Below, in pieces: positions 15,454-25,929 of a stretch of DNA of 28,731 bases. This stretch comes from Acanthaster planci. Lineage: Eukaryota; Echinodermata; Asteroidea; Valvatida; Acanthasteridae. Below the pieces are notes generated by a model. It did no database searches, had not been told where the DNA came from, and was given only the letters and a program-made list of their open reading frames with translations. Both the position numbers and the translations under genes were made by a program. The stretch covers positions 1 to 28,731 of the forward strand of contig NW_019091821.1 of NCBI RefSeq assembly GCF_001949145.1, read 5' to 3'. Each line of letters starts with the position of its first letter. The first letter of the stretch is position 1.

Positions 15454-17465
15454 TGTAAAGACATTGTCAGTACAATTGATGTTTCAACTTTCAACTTAAA
15501 TGATTGAATTTTCAACCCAGTCTGAAATATTATTGTTTTGTTGTTATGGCCAATTGAAGTTCAAGGCCACACTCAACTCATTCTGCACGCATGCAGCATG
15601 TCAATAGAAAACTATACAGTTTTGACCCACCTGTCTCAGAAAAATGGGTACTGCCCAAGAGTGGTACGACAGATTTTCATAAAATTGGTGTCAAAATGAA
15701 TGCAACATGTTGCTGAAAGAAATTCCTAAAAATTCAGCGAGTTATCAGACAAAAGTAAGAAGGGGCAGATTTTAACTCCCCCTAGGATTAAACATCAACT
15801 TGAGATGAGTTGAAGTGCTCTCAAGATTTCAACCCATTCTCCAGTACAAAGTAGTTGGACAAGAAAAGTCTGGTATCCATTCCAATTTAAATTATAGTAT
15901 CCATGTTCCCACAGGCTTTCTGAGGGAAAAAAGGACAGGTGCACTGTACTCAGAGTTTCACTTCACTGACGACTTGCCTGAGGTATTGGTAAGATGTATC
16001 CAGCCAAAATCAACTTCGCAACACTCCTGCATACACAAAAACGGTTTCAAAAGATATATTCCCACATGTGTAAAGGCAACGCAGATGCAGACGGCCCAAG
16101 TCAGTAAAAGTGACATTGTGTATCTGTAACAGAAAGAGAAAAATCACATTCAACAATCTGAGATAAAGTTATCATTGTGAAAGCCACAATTGTTGGTTGC
16201 GTACAATACCCATGGAGAATCGCATGTATTTAGGACTATGTGTACATTTTTCATTTTGTTCAAAATGCTTCTTTTCATATACTTCTCAAACCCTCTTATA
16301 GGTTTGTTTTTCAACACACTTGCAGTGAACGGCCATTTTGAAAATTCCCATAGTAGGCACTCCTGTAAGTTCCAAGAGTTCAATATGCTGTCGATATGAA
16401 ATATTTCACAAATGGTTAAGATTTAGAATTCGATATTTGGTGTTAACACAGCTCCACAATTCAAAAGAATCTGTTAGGGGGCAGACTTGCGTTCAGGGGC
16501 CAAAAACATCAGAAATAGTTTCAAGTCACTTTTTATGGCCTTTTTGAGGGGTGTGGCTACATTTCTGGGGACTCAAGTTTTTTTTTATGCTTTCGGAAGC
16601 AAGCAAATTTAAATAGACCCAAAACTTCTCTTTTTTCCTTATTTTTTCATTTTTTTTGGGGGGGAGGGGGGGAATGCCCCCAGGATCTGTCCTTGAAAGT
16701 AACACATGTCCAAGAGACGCACATTAAATCATTTAGAATATCAAAATGAATAAGCAATTGGTCAAAGACCATCAAGAACAATGAATCCTGCCACAACAAG
16801 CGGTCACAATTAACTGCTTCTGTTTTACTTTGTTTAAAACTGCTTCTCTTTTTAAAATAATTATCATGTTCTGGCCTCCACACATCGCACAAGGGCGTAT
16901 TTCACGTCTCTGCATATCATGGACCTAATGACATACATGTACATGTATCTAAAAATTTGCTCAGAAAAAACTGACAAATCATCACAACATACAACAGTTA
17001 CAGTAATGGGTCCTGCAAGTGCCAACTTAATTCACTAGCCTTAAGCTGCTCAGGCACTAGTCTGAAGTCTGGCAAGTCACTCAAACGATAGTTGGCCCGG
17101 AAAAGCCTCTGCCTCCTAGCCCCACTAGTGACGTGGCACGGATCACTCCCAATCTATGCTTAGCCACATATCCGTATACGCAATTTCGTGTCGGCGTATT
17201 GAACATTCCGGCGCACCCACTTATCATCGTGATCGATAGTTGGGAAAATCCCCCTGCCTCCCTGCTCAAGGGGAATTCCCCGTTTGCCTCGGGGCCTCAA
17301 AACAAAAGGCAATTCCCCCATTCCCTTCATCCACAGCAAATGCATTGAATTAATCAGACACTACTTACTTAAATTGGGAACTCCGGAGTCCAAATTTATT
17401 ATGCAATATTTGGCTTACCATCCCTACATTTCTGAAGTTCCGTCGATAACCCACCTTCAGTAATC
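15454..17465 (-). repeat. Right arm of ~2-kb inverted duplication
   Basis: Reverse complement of the left arm (6045-8000), with scattered substitutions, indels and a TACATGTACATGTAT tract at about 16934-16948 that the left arm lacks. Homology stops at the N at 15453, in the middle of intron 1 sequence, so the arm is truncated by the assembly and its natural limit is unknown. Confidence 0.88.
15978..16116 (-). CDS. Second torsin-like first exon (paralogue, only exon 1 present)
   Basis: In the right arm, the minus strand has the same acceptor (TTTCTGTTACAG), then an ATG at 16116 and 46 codons plus one base, ending TCAG before a GCAAGT donor at 15972-15977. The product begins MSLLLTWAVCICVAF, a signal-peptide-like hydrophobic start, and ends ECCEVDFGWIHLTNTS, close to ECCQVDFGWIIHTNTS in the intact gene. 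It is shorter at the N-terminus than exon 1 at 7295-7508 (46 against 71 codons) because the start falls later. Donor, phase and C-terminal half are conserved, so it may be expressed. Exons 2-4 are not found on the minus strand below 15453, where the contig breaks. Confidence 0.75.
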
Positions 17466-18866
17466 AATCGTGGGTGTTTGTTGTTGTAGGTAAATGGCAC
17501 ATGCTGCAGACTGGTGCCCTGCATGCCACACGCAGTGTAGCAGCGTCACTCGTAGGTTGTTTGGATAATGATCTCACACTTTGTAAAAATGCACAAATGA
17601 AATAGAAAAGACGCAATAGAAAATGTATCGGATAGTTAAAGGAGTCTGCATGAGTGAGTGTTGTCAAGTTAGCAGAAGTCTTCTCCAAACAGATCTGTAT
17701 ATGTACATGTATTTGTAAACAAGAGACCTTGTAGTGGAAGGGAGGGGCCTTGAAGAATCCCCAGACACTCAGTGCCTCCTGAAAGGGGTCCTGCAAGGTC
17801 GGCCGTTCCCCAGGGCCGTGCTGGTATGTTCACAGGTCCGCATACCTCCAGGTGACGATGGGTGACGATGGCACTGAGTGTCTGGTCAATCCTCCCCGCC
17901 CGGCCCCATCCCGTACATGTCGCAGGGTCTCTGCTATATAGTAATATATGAATATATGACGTAGGCACCAGTTATTGTAGGAAGTTATATTTTGATCTGG
18001 CAATTTTTAATAAAGTGAATGATATGAGGGATACTTTTTGTGCCTGGAAGACGTTAATTAAGGTAAAATCGTTATAACTAAGATTGAGGGATTTTTGGAG
18101 AAATTTTCTATTTTTGTAAATTTATTACAAGATATAAGACAATGTGCAACTGTATCATATTGTAACAAAAAAGTTGGTCCGTACTGTGTACCTTTGTATC
18201 TGGCGCTGGCGCAGTGCGCCATACAACAAACTCTATACTCCTGCGCTAAAACTTTCAGAGACTTGTTAAGTTGCTGTCGATGTCTGCGCTGCACTGCTGG
18301 CTGAACTCTTCTTATCGGTCTCTAGCTTATTTGTTTTTCTCAAGTGGAGTGACTCTTCCACATCGATTTCAGAATTTGGATTTAAGCAACTAGAATTCTG
18401 GTAAGGCAGACATTTCGATTTATCATTCCCCCTTTTTAAAAGTTTTTTCGGAGAAACATTTTAAAAACTAAACCGTGATTCAGAACTAATTGTTGAAAGG
18501 GAGCAAAACATCTCCCTGAGGTGCTGCTGTGAGGTGCCTTTACTCTCTAGTGCGCCTCCGGGTGTATCCCTGTTTGAAGAGCGGGGCCTGAACTTGATTA
18601 ATTCCTTGTACATGCATTATTCATGATACACTCTGAGTTTTGTTTCTGCATTCTTTGAACCCGGTGTGAGAAATTGACTTTGTTTGCAATTGGTGACTCA
18701 AATCTTTTGCGGCCTGAAAATGTTTATTAAACCTTTGTTTTTATTATTGTTGATCTCAAACCTTGCTTTGGTTGCCTTTTGTTTTGTCCTCTCTATCTCG
18801 CCCATAAATTTAGGATATATTTTCCTCAGAACGAATGTCCTCGCACGCTTGCACCTAGCCGCTCAG
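17466..18866. other. No recognised gene
   Basis: Short open frames occur on both strands (for example minus 17464-17968 and both strands at 18058-18304) with no family resemblance or convincing splice structure. A minus-strand GC-rich stretch near 17850-17935 is bounded by AG and GT and could be an exon, but nothing confirms it. Confidence 0.45.
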
Positions 18867-18904
18867 TATGTTGAGGTGGATTCAGTTTGACAGGCGACTG
18901 ATAT

Positions 18905-20392
18905 TTTATGCGTTTGAATGCAACTCCTAAGAATTTAGCATTTGGACTTTAGCACCACCTATGTTAAGATTTTCATTGATATTCCTTTTTTTGAAGAGAA
19001 CAGCTGTGGTTTTGGAATTACAAATTTTTTTATTCCCATTTGTCACACCAATCTTTTACGTTGTCGAGATTTTTCTGCACTTTTTGAGTGATGTAATTGA
19101 CATTGCGATTTGTTCTCCAGATGGCAATGTCGTCAGTACACCGAGACAAATTAACACCATTTATTGAATCAGGCAGGCCATTGACTGCAATATTGAACAA
19201 AGTAGGGCTAATAACACTGCCTTGGGGAATTCCATTGTGAACATTGACTGAGTTTGAAAGACCACCATTGACATTGACTTGGATGGTTCCGTCTGACATA
19301 AAATTGTAAATCCATTGAGTGATGTTACCATAAATTCCAAGTGTACGTAGTTTCGTAATTATTCCTATAGGCCAAAGGGTGTCATAAGCTTTTTCTAGAT
19401 CAAGGAAGACAGCCAGAGTGCTTTCTTTATTAGCAAAACCTTTGTTAATGCAAGATTCAAGACCGATAATATGATCTTTAGTGCTCCTCCCTCTCCGGAA
19501 GCCACACTGTTGATTATTAAGTAACTTTTGTTTTTCAAGATACCAGATGAGTCTATTATTAACCACGCGTTCCATTATTTTGCAAATAGTAGATGTGAGA
19601 GCAATGGGACTATATGATTTTGGGTCAAAAGATTTTTCCCAGGTTGGGGACAAGAATGGCTTTTTTCCAAGTAGACGGACATTGCAATATATGCCAAATC
19701 AACTTAAAGATCTGTAAGAAAATCGCACGACTTTTCTGAGGCATATGTTTGATTATGTCATCTGTAATACCATCATTACCAGGAGATGAACATTTGGCGG
19801 AGTGAATAGCTTCATTGAGTTCAACCATATTAACAAGTCCATTAATGATGTCATCATTATTCTCAGCTGAATTTACACGAAGCTTATCTTCAACGTGCTT
19901 CTTATTTTCTTCAAAGGAAGCATTACTGACGTTATTATTATTGATGTCAGCAAAACTTTTAGCTAGAATATCACATTTTTCTCCATTAGTAACAAAATCA
20001 TCACCGTTGCAATGAAGGACAGGAATGTCTGTCTTTGGTTGGGATTTTAATGCTTTTTATTTTGTTCCAAATAGTTTTAGCAGGGGTTTGGTTATTTAAA
20101 GTACATGTATCGCAGAAATCTTTCCAATAATCTTTTTAGCCTGTTTTATAGTTTTCCAAGCTATTGCGCAAGTGCGTTTATCATGTTTATAGGTTATGAA
20201 ATATGACGGTTTTTTTTTGTTTTTTTTTTAACTTTTTAAGGGCTTCTTTTCTGTTCGTAATAGCCCTTTAGCAGGCCTCATTCCACTAAGAGGTAGGATA
20301 TTTATTTGATTTGTGAGTAGTTTTAGAGATGGCAAAATCAATGACTTTAGTTAACAGATCGACGAACCTCTTATACGTTTCTTCAGGATTAG
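18905..20392 (-). pseudogene. LINE reverse transcriptase (ORF2 C-terminal part)
   Basis: The RT domain lies mainly at 19030-19828 with a frame change near 19640. In order: SYSPIALTSTICKIMERVV, CGFRRGRSTKDH, the first catalytic motif VFLDLEKAYDTLW, NGIPQGSVISPTLFNI, and the active-site box CTDDIAIW, where F/YADD is usual; the two Asp remain but Ala is Thr. Below 19030 the thumb continues in another frame (SKTTAVLFKK) to KFLGV near 18925. Upstream, 19829-20392 holds the linker between endonuclease and RT, with several frame breaks. It copies LINE RNA at the target site; inactive here. Confidence 0.85.
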
Positions 20393-20393
20393 A

Positions 20394-21403
20394 CAGGGTT
20401 CTCCACAGGCTGTTTTAGCAGGGCGGACTGCCCTGCCAAAATTTTGGGCTGCCCCACTAAAATTTTGCCACCCTGCTAAAATTTGTGCTGCCCTGCTATA
20501 TTTTTTAGTAGTGTATTTTCCCCGAATGTCCACTTTCTCAAGATTTTAATAAAAAAGAGGTTTACCGCAGTTTGTGGATCGAGTTTGCGTTTACCACAAA
20601 CGCTTATGATGTACTGACAATGACAAAGAACATTAAAAGTTGAGTGCAGCACGAGTCTATACGCAACGTCGCGTTATGTAAGGCATGGGGTCCCACTCCT
20701 CCCGTATAATGCATTTTCAAATGCTTTATGCCCAACCTCATTCCCATCGTGAATCGTGATAGTTGGCTGCCTACCGTGCCCCGAAAAACCATTGCGTATG
20801 TTTTGTACATGTACACGTACATTGTATTGCGCAAGCGTGCACATGTAAACGCAGTGCACGTGACTGATACCCGCGGCGCAACATTGTTTTGCCGAGTGTG
20901 CGCGGGTGCCAGTGGAAGGCATCGATGGAGGAGTTGCTTCATTTTTATGACGCGAGCTGGAAATTGTAAACTTATCTTTCCCTCAACATATTTGTCCGGT
21001 TTTATTCAAGGGCGCATTTTGAGGCTTGTTTTACTCTGCCTGGCCTTTTCACCGTCAACTGATCATTGAGAAAACCGCATGCTCTGCTCATCTCAAGCAT
21101 GTCTCGAGTCACTAACATGACTAAGGCTCTGCTAAAATTGCTCCGGAAATAATTTCGTCATCAAGTCTTTCGATGAAGGAATTCCTCCTGAAGAATATCC
21201 TAGCCAATATTTTACGTTGTAAATGCAATTAGATTTGGGGCCAAATAACAGATAAATGTGGACTGTGACCACAGAGCATCTAGAATCCAAAATTTTCTGG
21301 GGCCCTTAAGCGGGCCGCAGACCCCAAGCCGTAAGGGCTTTGCGCTGCGCGCTCACAAATTTTTCTACCGCCCTCTCAAAATTGTCGGCCGTGGAGAACA
21401 CTG
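20394..21403. mobile_element. Possible hAT-like element defined by inverted ends
   Basis: The left end reads CAGGGTTCTCCACAGGC and the right end, reverse complemented, reads CAGTGTTCTCCACGGCC, with further similarity (TTT..., AGGGCGG) inside. CAG-starting inverted repeats are typical of hAT elements. The 8 bases outside the two ends do not match, so I cannot show a target duplication, and the interior has no transposase ORF. It may be a non-autonomous element or two separate ends. Confidence 0.35.
20420..20512 (+). repeat. Short degenerate tandem repeat (about 22-25 bp)
   Basis: Four imperfect units of the form CTGCCCTGCTAAAATTTTGG follow each other just inside the left end of the candidate hAT-like element. 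Subterminal repeats of this kind occur in some DNA transposons. Confidence 0.6.
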
Positions 21404-21579
21404 TTACAGTTATGAGTGGGCTCAGCGATGTAATCTTTACAAGCAACTTCGAATTTATCTCAATTAGCTTTCTTTAGAGACCATTTCGGGCTATAGGAAC
21501 TGAAAAAACGGGTGAGGAAATATGGCGCTTGGTTCTCAGCTCCAACTGGAATGTTTTATTAACTGGGGATCTGCAAGGT
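21404..21579. other. Boundary between hAT-like sequence and BEL/Pao coding
   Basis: No ORF of note. A BEL/Pao integrase would be expected around here beyond the RNase H end, but it is absent. Confidence 0.5.
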
Positions 21580-22250
21580 TCAGTTTGGTGCAGTGGTGAC
21601 TGCCGACTGTTGTGCAGCCGCCCCGTCACGGGCCTGCTTTGATACTACGATGAGGTCATCCCAGGTTTCGTACTTGTGGAGATCCTTCATGTCAGTGGGC
21701 TCTATGGTCACGGTTCCACAGAAGGTCGACTTCCTTAGTTCGGAGTTGTCCTCAGCTGATGCTGGATGGGTAGTTGGCCACTGGTCACAGGGAAGGGACA
21801 GAAATAGGGGTCCATCTCGCCACCTGCTAGGTTGGCTTAGCGTCTGCAGAGACATCCCACAGGTTAAGTCGTCAGCTGGATTTTCTTTGGTATTGACATA
21901 ATGCCACTGGCTGACATCAGTCAAGGTCTGGATTTGGGTTATCCTTGGGCCATCGAACACCTTGTACCAACAAGACTCGGAATTGAGCCACGTCATTACG
22001 GTAGTGGAATCGCTCCACAAGGTGATGCTTTGTCAACTCTTCCTGAAGTAGACTAGATAGTTGAGCCCCAGTCAAGGCGGCTGAGAGCTCAAGGCGTGGC
22101 AAAGAAAGTTGCTTCTTGGGAGCAACCCTCGACCTGGCCATGACGAAACTGGTGTGGATGTTGCCTCCAGCATCTTCTGCCCGGAGATAAGCTACTGCCC
22201 CATAGATCCTCTCAGAGGCGTCGCAGAAGATATGTAACTGGCGACCAGCT
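21580..22250 (-). pseudogene. BEL/Pao RNase H region
   Basis: RNase H acidic motifs appear in order across the frame change near 22020: HIFCDASERIYGAVAYL (near 22190-22240), SLPRLELSAALTGAQL (near 22050-22110), LWSDSTTVMTWLNS (near 21990-22030) and YVNTKENPADDLTCG (near 21860-21900). This enzyme degrades the RNA strand after reverse transcription. The frame stops at 21580 before any integrase. Confidence 0.8.
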
Positions 22251-23358
22251 GTCTTCAGGTTGATACCTGGTGGAATGTAGCATCTGGGTAGTCTAATGTT
22301 GGAGAGCTGGGGTAGCTCACCTTCCCACTCTTGCCACCGGTCCATAATATCACCTGGTTCCAGTTCTTTGTCCCAGTCATATTTGGTGTTCCATAGGTCT
22401 TGGACAATGATGCGGGCTCTGGCTGTGAAGGGCGTCAGGTAGCCAATGGGGTCATACTGACTAGCCAAAGTTTTGTAGATATTCCTCATGCTGATAGACT
22501 CGTATTCAACTTTTCTGAGCAGGTATTGCAAGTTGTCAGAGCTACAGTCCCACTTGAGACCAAGCATGGGTTCAGTGGTATCAGTCTCGCCGAAGGACAG
22601 CCACAGATCACATCCATCGGAGCGCGCCTCTTCTGGTAGGTCGGCCACAACACTGGGCAAGTTGATTGCCCACTGTCGTATCTCGAACCCACCCCTAGCA
22701 AGCAGGTCTAGAGTAGCATGGACAAGGGACTTGGCTTTGCTTTCCTCTGGGACACTGACCAGGCAATTGTCCACGTAGAAGGACTGGTCTACGGTAGCTG
22801 CAACTGCAGGAGTACCTGCCACTCAAAGATGTTGGGCTCTCTGTCAGACTTCAAGTTACGCCATAGGAATCGAAAGAGACACCTCTCATCTGGTCGAAGC
22901 TTAACTTGGTGGAACATTGCTTTGATGTCACCTGATGCGGCGACTTCATGTTGGCGGAAACGCAACAGCACAGCAGTGAGCGATGCGCTGAGTTGTGGGC
23001 CTGGCAGAAGGCGTTGGTTGAGTACCTGGTTCCGATACTGATAGGAACAGTTGAACACCAGACGGTACTTCCTATTGTGCTCAACAAGGTGATGAGGGAT
23101 GTACCAGGATTCTTTGGATTTGGCAACTTCCTCCGGTGAGAGAACCTTGACGTAGCCATCATCTGCCAGCTTTTGGACAAGCTCATTGTGCTTTGCAGCT
23201 AGCTGCGGTCGGGTTTCAAGGTGTTTTTCTGTTCTCCGTAGAGTTGAAAGGCCAGCTTCCTTGGTAGCGTGAAACTCTGCATCATCTGCTCGCAGCAGGG
23301 GAGTGATGTAACGCTGAATCTCTCCTTCCATCACGCAGGTGGTTTGGTCTTCGAGCAA
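22251..23358 (-). pseudogene. BEL/Pao reverse transcriptase
   Basis: The first ORF (23358-22789) has KYRLVFNCS and SGDIKAMFHQVKL, containing the first catalytic Asp, then RFLWR. After a frame change near 22810 the second ORF (from 22822) has FYVDNCLVS, the active-site box with Asn in place of the second Asp, followed by FEIRQWAINLP and YDPIGYLTPF, a block typical of Pao polyproteins. The YVDN form may be a lineage feature or damage; I cannot tell which without relatives. Confidence 0.85.
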
Positions 23359-23360
23359 CT

Positions 23361-24218
23361 TCAGGGCATGCAGCGAACCGCATGTTTCTCATTCACATGT
23401 GGTAGGGTGTCCACTTGCCACAGTCTCGCCACGTGTTTCATCAGATCAGTTAAATCTGTTTTTGTTGAGACTCTGAAGCATTTATGCTCTCCAGATCCCT
23501 GCTCTAAGATGCCGGCTGGCCCCTGGAGTGTCCAACCCAACTTCGTTAGAACAGCTACCGGTGCTCTCTGAGGGCCAAACTTGACAGGGTTTGTGGGAGT
23601 GATCAAGTCCACATGGTCGGAACCAATGAGGATTACTGGACGAGCGCACTGAATTGCAGGCAACGGCAAGCCTCGAGGATGGGGGTACTTCTGCTGTAGG
23701 GTCTTCACATCGTAGGTGTATTCGGAGAGACACAGGTTGGCAGCAGTAAAGATGCCACGAAGGGAGAATCTGGAACCTGGCTCACCATAGGGTGATAAGG
23801 ATAGGGAAACTGACTGGCCCAAGCATGTGATGATGTCGTCTCTGATGGTTCTCAGACGCATGGTTTCTGGTTGACCTTGTAGGTTGAGGTGTTGAGCGGT
23901 CTCTCGTAGGAGCATGGTTCGCTCTGATCCGTCATCTAGGAGTGCATAACAGTCTATGCTGGAATCTGGGCCATGGAGAATGACTCTCACTCTCTTGAGC
24001 ATAATGCCGCAGGGACGTCTGGGTTCATTGATGTAAACTGGCTGAGTGGTTGGCATAGGTTTCACCCAGTACACACTGGTGGCCGTCTGGGCTATGTCGT
24101 GCAGAACAGTCAAGTGAAGCTGATTACACTGGTGGCATGGTTTCTTGAGGGTACAAGCTTCGGCGGCATGTTTGCGACAACACTTCCAGCATCGCTTGTT
24201 TTCTTGGATCCACTTCAT
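23361..24218 (-). pseudogene. BEL/Pao aspartic protease with zinc-knuckle-like N-terminus
   Basis: The 285-residue ORF starts with a cysteine-rich segment (CWKCCRKHAAEACTLKKPCH), the second nucleic-acid-binding knuckle of the gag region, then the DUF1758-type protease with YALLDDGSERTML. The common active-site form is D-S/T-G; here it reads D-D-G-S. VILIGSDHVDLI near the C-terminal half is the flap/strand block usual in this family. It processes the polyprotein. Confidence 0.8.
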
Positions 24219-24950
24219 GATGTCCTCGGTGCTGTGTGTCTTGAATTTCTCCANCAGCCATTCAAAAAGTGGTCTTCTCCATTACAACAGGGACAGAATG
24301 ATTTTGGCTTGTTGGACTTGGGTGGTGCTGCACTTGGCTGCTTATTACTCGTGAAAAAGGCCAAGGCTGATGACTGTTTAGGCTTTAACGGTGGGCAATC
24401 TCTCTTGGTACCAGCCTGGTCTGGAATGTGGCCGGTGACAGCTCGTTTGGCCAACATCTCGGACTGCGACTTTAACTTAAGCCAGACGGCAAACTGGGGG
24501 AGGGTGTAGGTTTCACCCGAGTTCGGCTTCAGGATGCCAGACTTGATGCAGTATTCAATGAAGTTGGTGCAGAGACTGGGAGAGAGCTTACTGAGTAGTT
24601 TGTCCACATGTGAGCCGCACCGAAGTTCAACTCCAGGCTGACCCTCCAGTGCTTGGAGCATGCTCACAAGAGACTGGACATTGAGGCAGAAATCCTCAAA
24701 GGCCTCCGTATCGGCAGCTTTGATGGGGGGAGTCATCATGATGGTGGCAATTTCTGACTGGACTAGTTGTCGTGGTTGACCATATTTGTCAGACAATGCA
24801 GCTAAAGCAGTGGTGCATGGCTGACTGTTGTGCATGAAGGACTTTGCCAGTTTAAGTGCCTTACCATCTAACTTGTTGATGAGTACCTGGTATTTATATT
24901 GCTCACTGAGATTGGGGGTGGATATTAATAAGGTTCTGCAATGCTATCTT
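24215..24950 (-). pseudogene. BEL/Pao gag-like region
   Basis: The frame is open from about 24940, where its N-terminus is lost, and contains ALAALSDKYGQPRQLVQSEI, a block typical of Pao gag (DUF1759 type), a Pro/Lys-rich linker, and the knuckle CPCCNGEDHFL. One codon contains the N at 24254. The gag forms the particle and binds element RNA. Confidence 0.8.
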
Positions 24951-25170
24951 TAGCAAGGCAAACTCTCTCTCCTTCCCACTGGAGAATATGGGGAGACTAG
25001 GCTTCGGCACACCAAGGGATGAGGCCACTAGAAGGCTGGCTGGTGATTAGATATACAAAATATTGAGGGCGCTATTGATTGAGACCGTTAGGCTGTTGAC
25101 TTATAACTAGGTGAATCAACAGAGGGCGCCGTTCAAGTCTCACTGTCTGTCGATGCTTTCTAACAGGAAC
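24951..25170. other. Possible remnant of BEL/Pao 5' LTR or leader
   Basis: Sequence between gag and the LINE junction. Two GAGGGCGC-type motifs are present and, on the minus strand, TGTTAG occurs near 25160, which could be an LTR start. No second LTR is available for comparison, so this is only a suggestion. Confidence 0.3.
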
Positions 25171-25172
25171 GA

Positions 25173-25893
25173 TTAGTAAAAAGGCATTTGTTTGTTAATA
25201 TCAATTAATATTGGATGATGATCACTACCCCATGTGTCATATAAAACTCTCCAGTTGCTATAAGCAACCATATTAGCAGTAATAAGAGTGGCGTCGATAC
25301 ACGATGTCGTACCCTGTGGAAGGTTGATTCTAGTACCAATACCATCATTGATGCAGACAAGATCGTTATCATCCATGAGGTTTTTAATTATGCAACCGTT
25401 ATTATCAATCTTTTTACTTCCCCACAGATAGTTATGACCATTAAAATCTCCACAGATAATGGTATCTTTATTGATATGATTTTCAAGCTCAGTAAGATGG
25501 GTATTTGCAATATTAGGACAAGGGTTATAAGCATTTCTAATGGTAACCTTACGCTTATCTTCAGGACAAATGTCCAAAACTTGAAATAGAAAGTTAGTAT
25601 TATCGTTAATTTTATTACAGAAAACAACTTTAGCAGCAAGACTTCTTTTTGTAAAAACAGCATAACCTCCTCCAGTTTTTTGGGGTTTTTTTTTGGAAGT
25701 ATCATGCCTGTCCTGTCTATGTACATTATAACTTGGTATGTTGACATTTTTGTCTTTGGTTAACCAGGTCTCCTGAATACAAATAACATCAGGTTTTTCT
25801 TTCCGGTTAAAGTTTGAGATATTATGTTTTAATTCATTTAAATTGGGCATTCCATTGTAGAATACTGAGCATAAGGAGAAGTGTAATATTCAT
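25173..25893 (-). pseudogene. LINE AP-type endonuclease (ORF2 N-terminal part)
   Basis: ORF2 appears to start at ATG 25893 (MNITLLLMLSILQWN), where ILQWN carries the first metal-binding Asn. A frame change near 25850 leads into the long frame with VICIQETWL (catalytic Glu), CGDFNGHNYLWGS (Asp and Asn), SCIDATLI and WGSDHHPILIDI (the S-D-H signature). All core endonuclease motifs are present. It nicks target DNA to start reverse transcription. The frame stops at 25173, right at the insertion edge. Confidence 0.88.
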
Positions 25894-25929
25894 GGTTTTT
25901 GGTTTTCTCCCTTTGAGCAGCTAGATTTT

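Larger units (their letters stand above)
21580..24950 (-). mobile_element. BEL/Pao LTR retrotransposon, truncated at both ends
   Basis: On the minus strand the order gag (24950-24215), aspartic protease (24218-23361), reverse transcriptase (23358 to about 22250) and RNase H (about 22250-21580) is that of BEL/Pao elements. There is no integrase and no pair of matching LTRs, so this is an internal fragment. Frame changes near 24216, 23360, 22810 and 22020 and an N at 24254 break it. Confidence 0.88.
20393..25170. mobile_element. Composite 4.78-kb insertion into the LINE, flanked by GATTAG
   Basis: The LINE ORF2 reading breaks at 20392 and resumes at 25171, with GATTAG at both edges (20387-20392 and 25171-25176). 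Taking one copy of this hexamer as the original site brings the endonuclease end and the RT linker together with only a one-base offset in a T-run, so nothing of the LINE seems lost. The insert begins ACAGGGTTCTCCAC and ends TTTCTAACAGGAAC, which are not matching termini, so it is probably a product of nested insertions. It contains the BEL/Pao remains. Confidence 0.55.

Noticed and set aside
15279-15515. 78-codon minus-strand ORF with a hydrophobic segment
   Set aside because: It crosses the N at 15453, its upstream part is torsin intron sequence from the inverted arm, and no motif is visible.
17464-17968. Overlapping minus-strand ORFs as a gene
   Set aside because: Two frames are open at once over GC-rich sequence, with no family resemblance and only weak splice-like sites.
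18058-18304. ORFs on both strands of the same segment
   Set aside because: Mutual shadow frames without motif or splice context.
20728-21069. 113-codon plus-strand ORF as a transposase
   Set aside because: No DDE or zinc-finger motif; overlapping minus-strand frames of similar length suggest chance.
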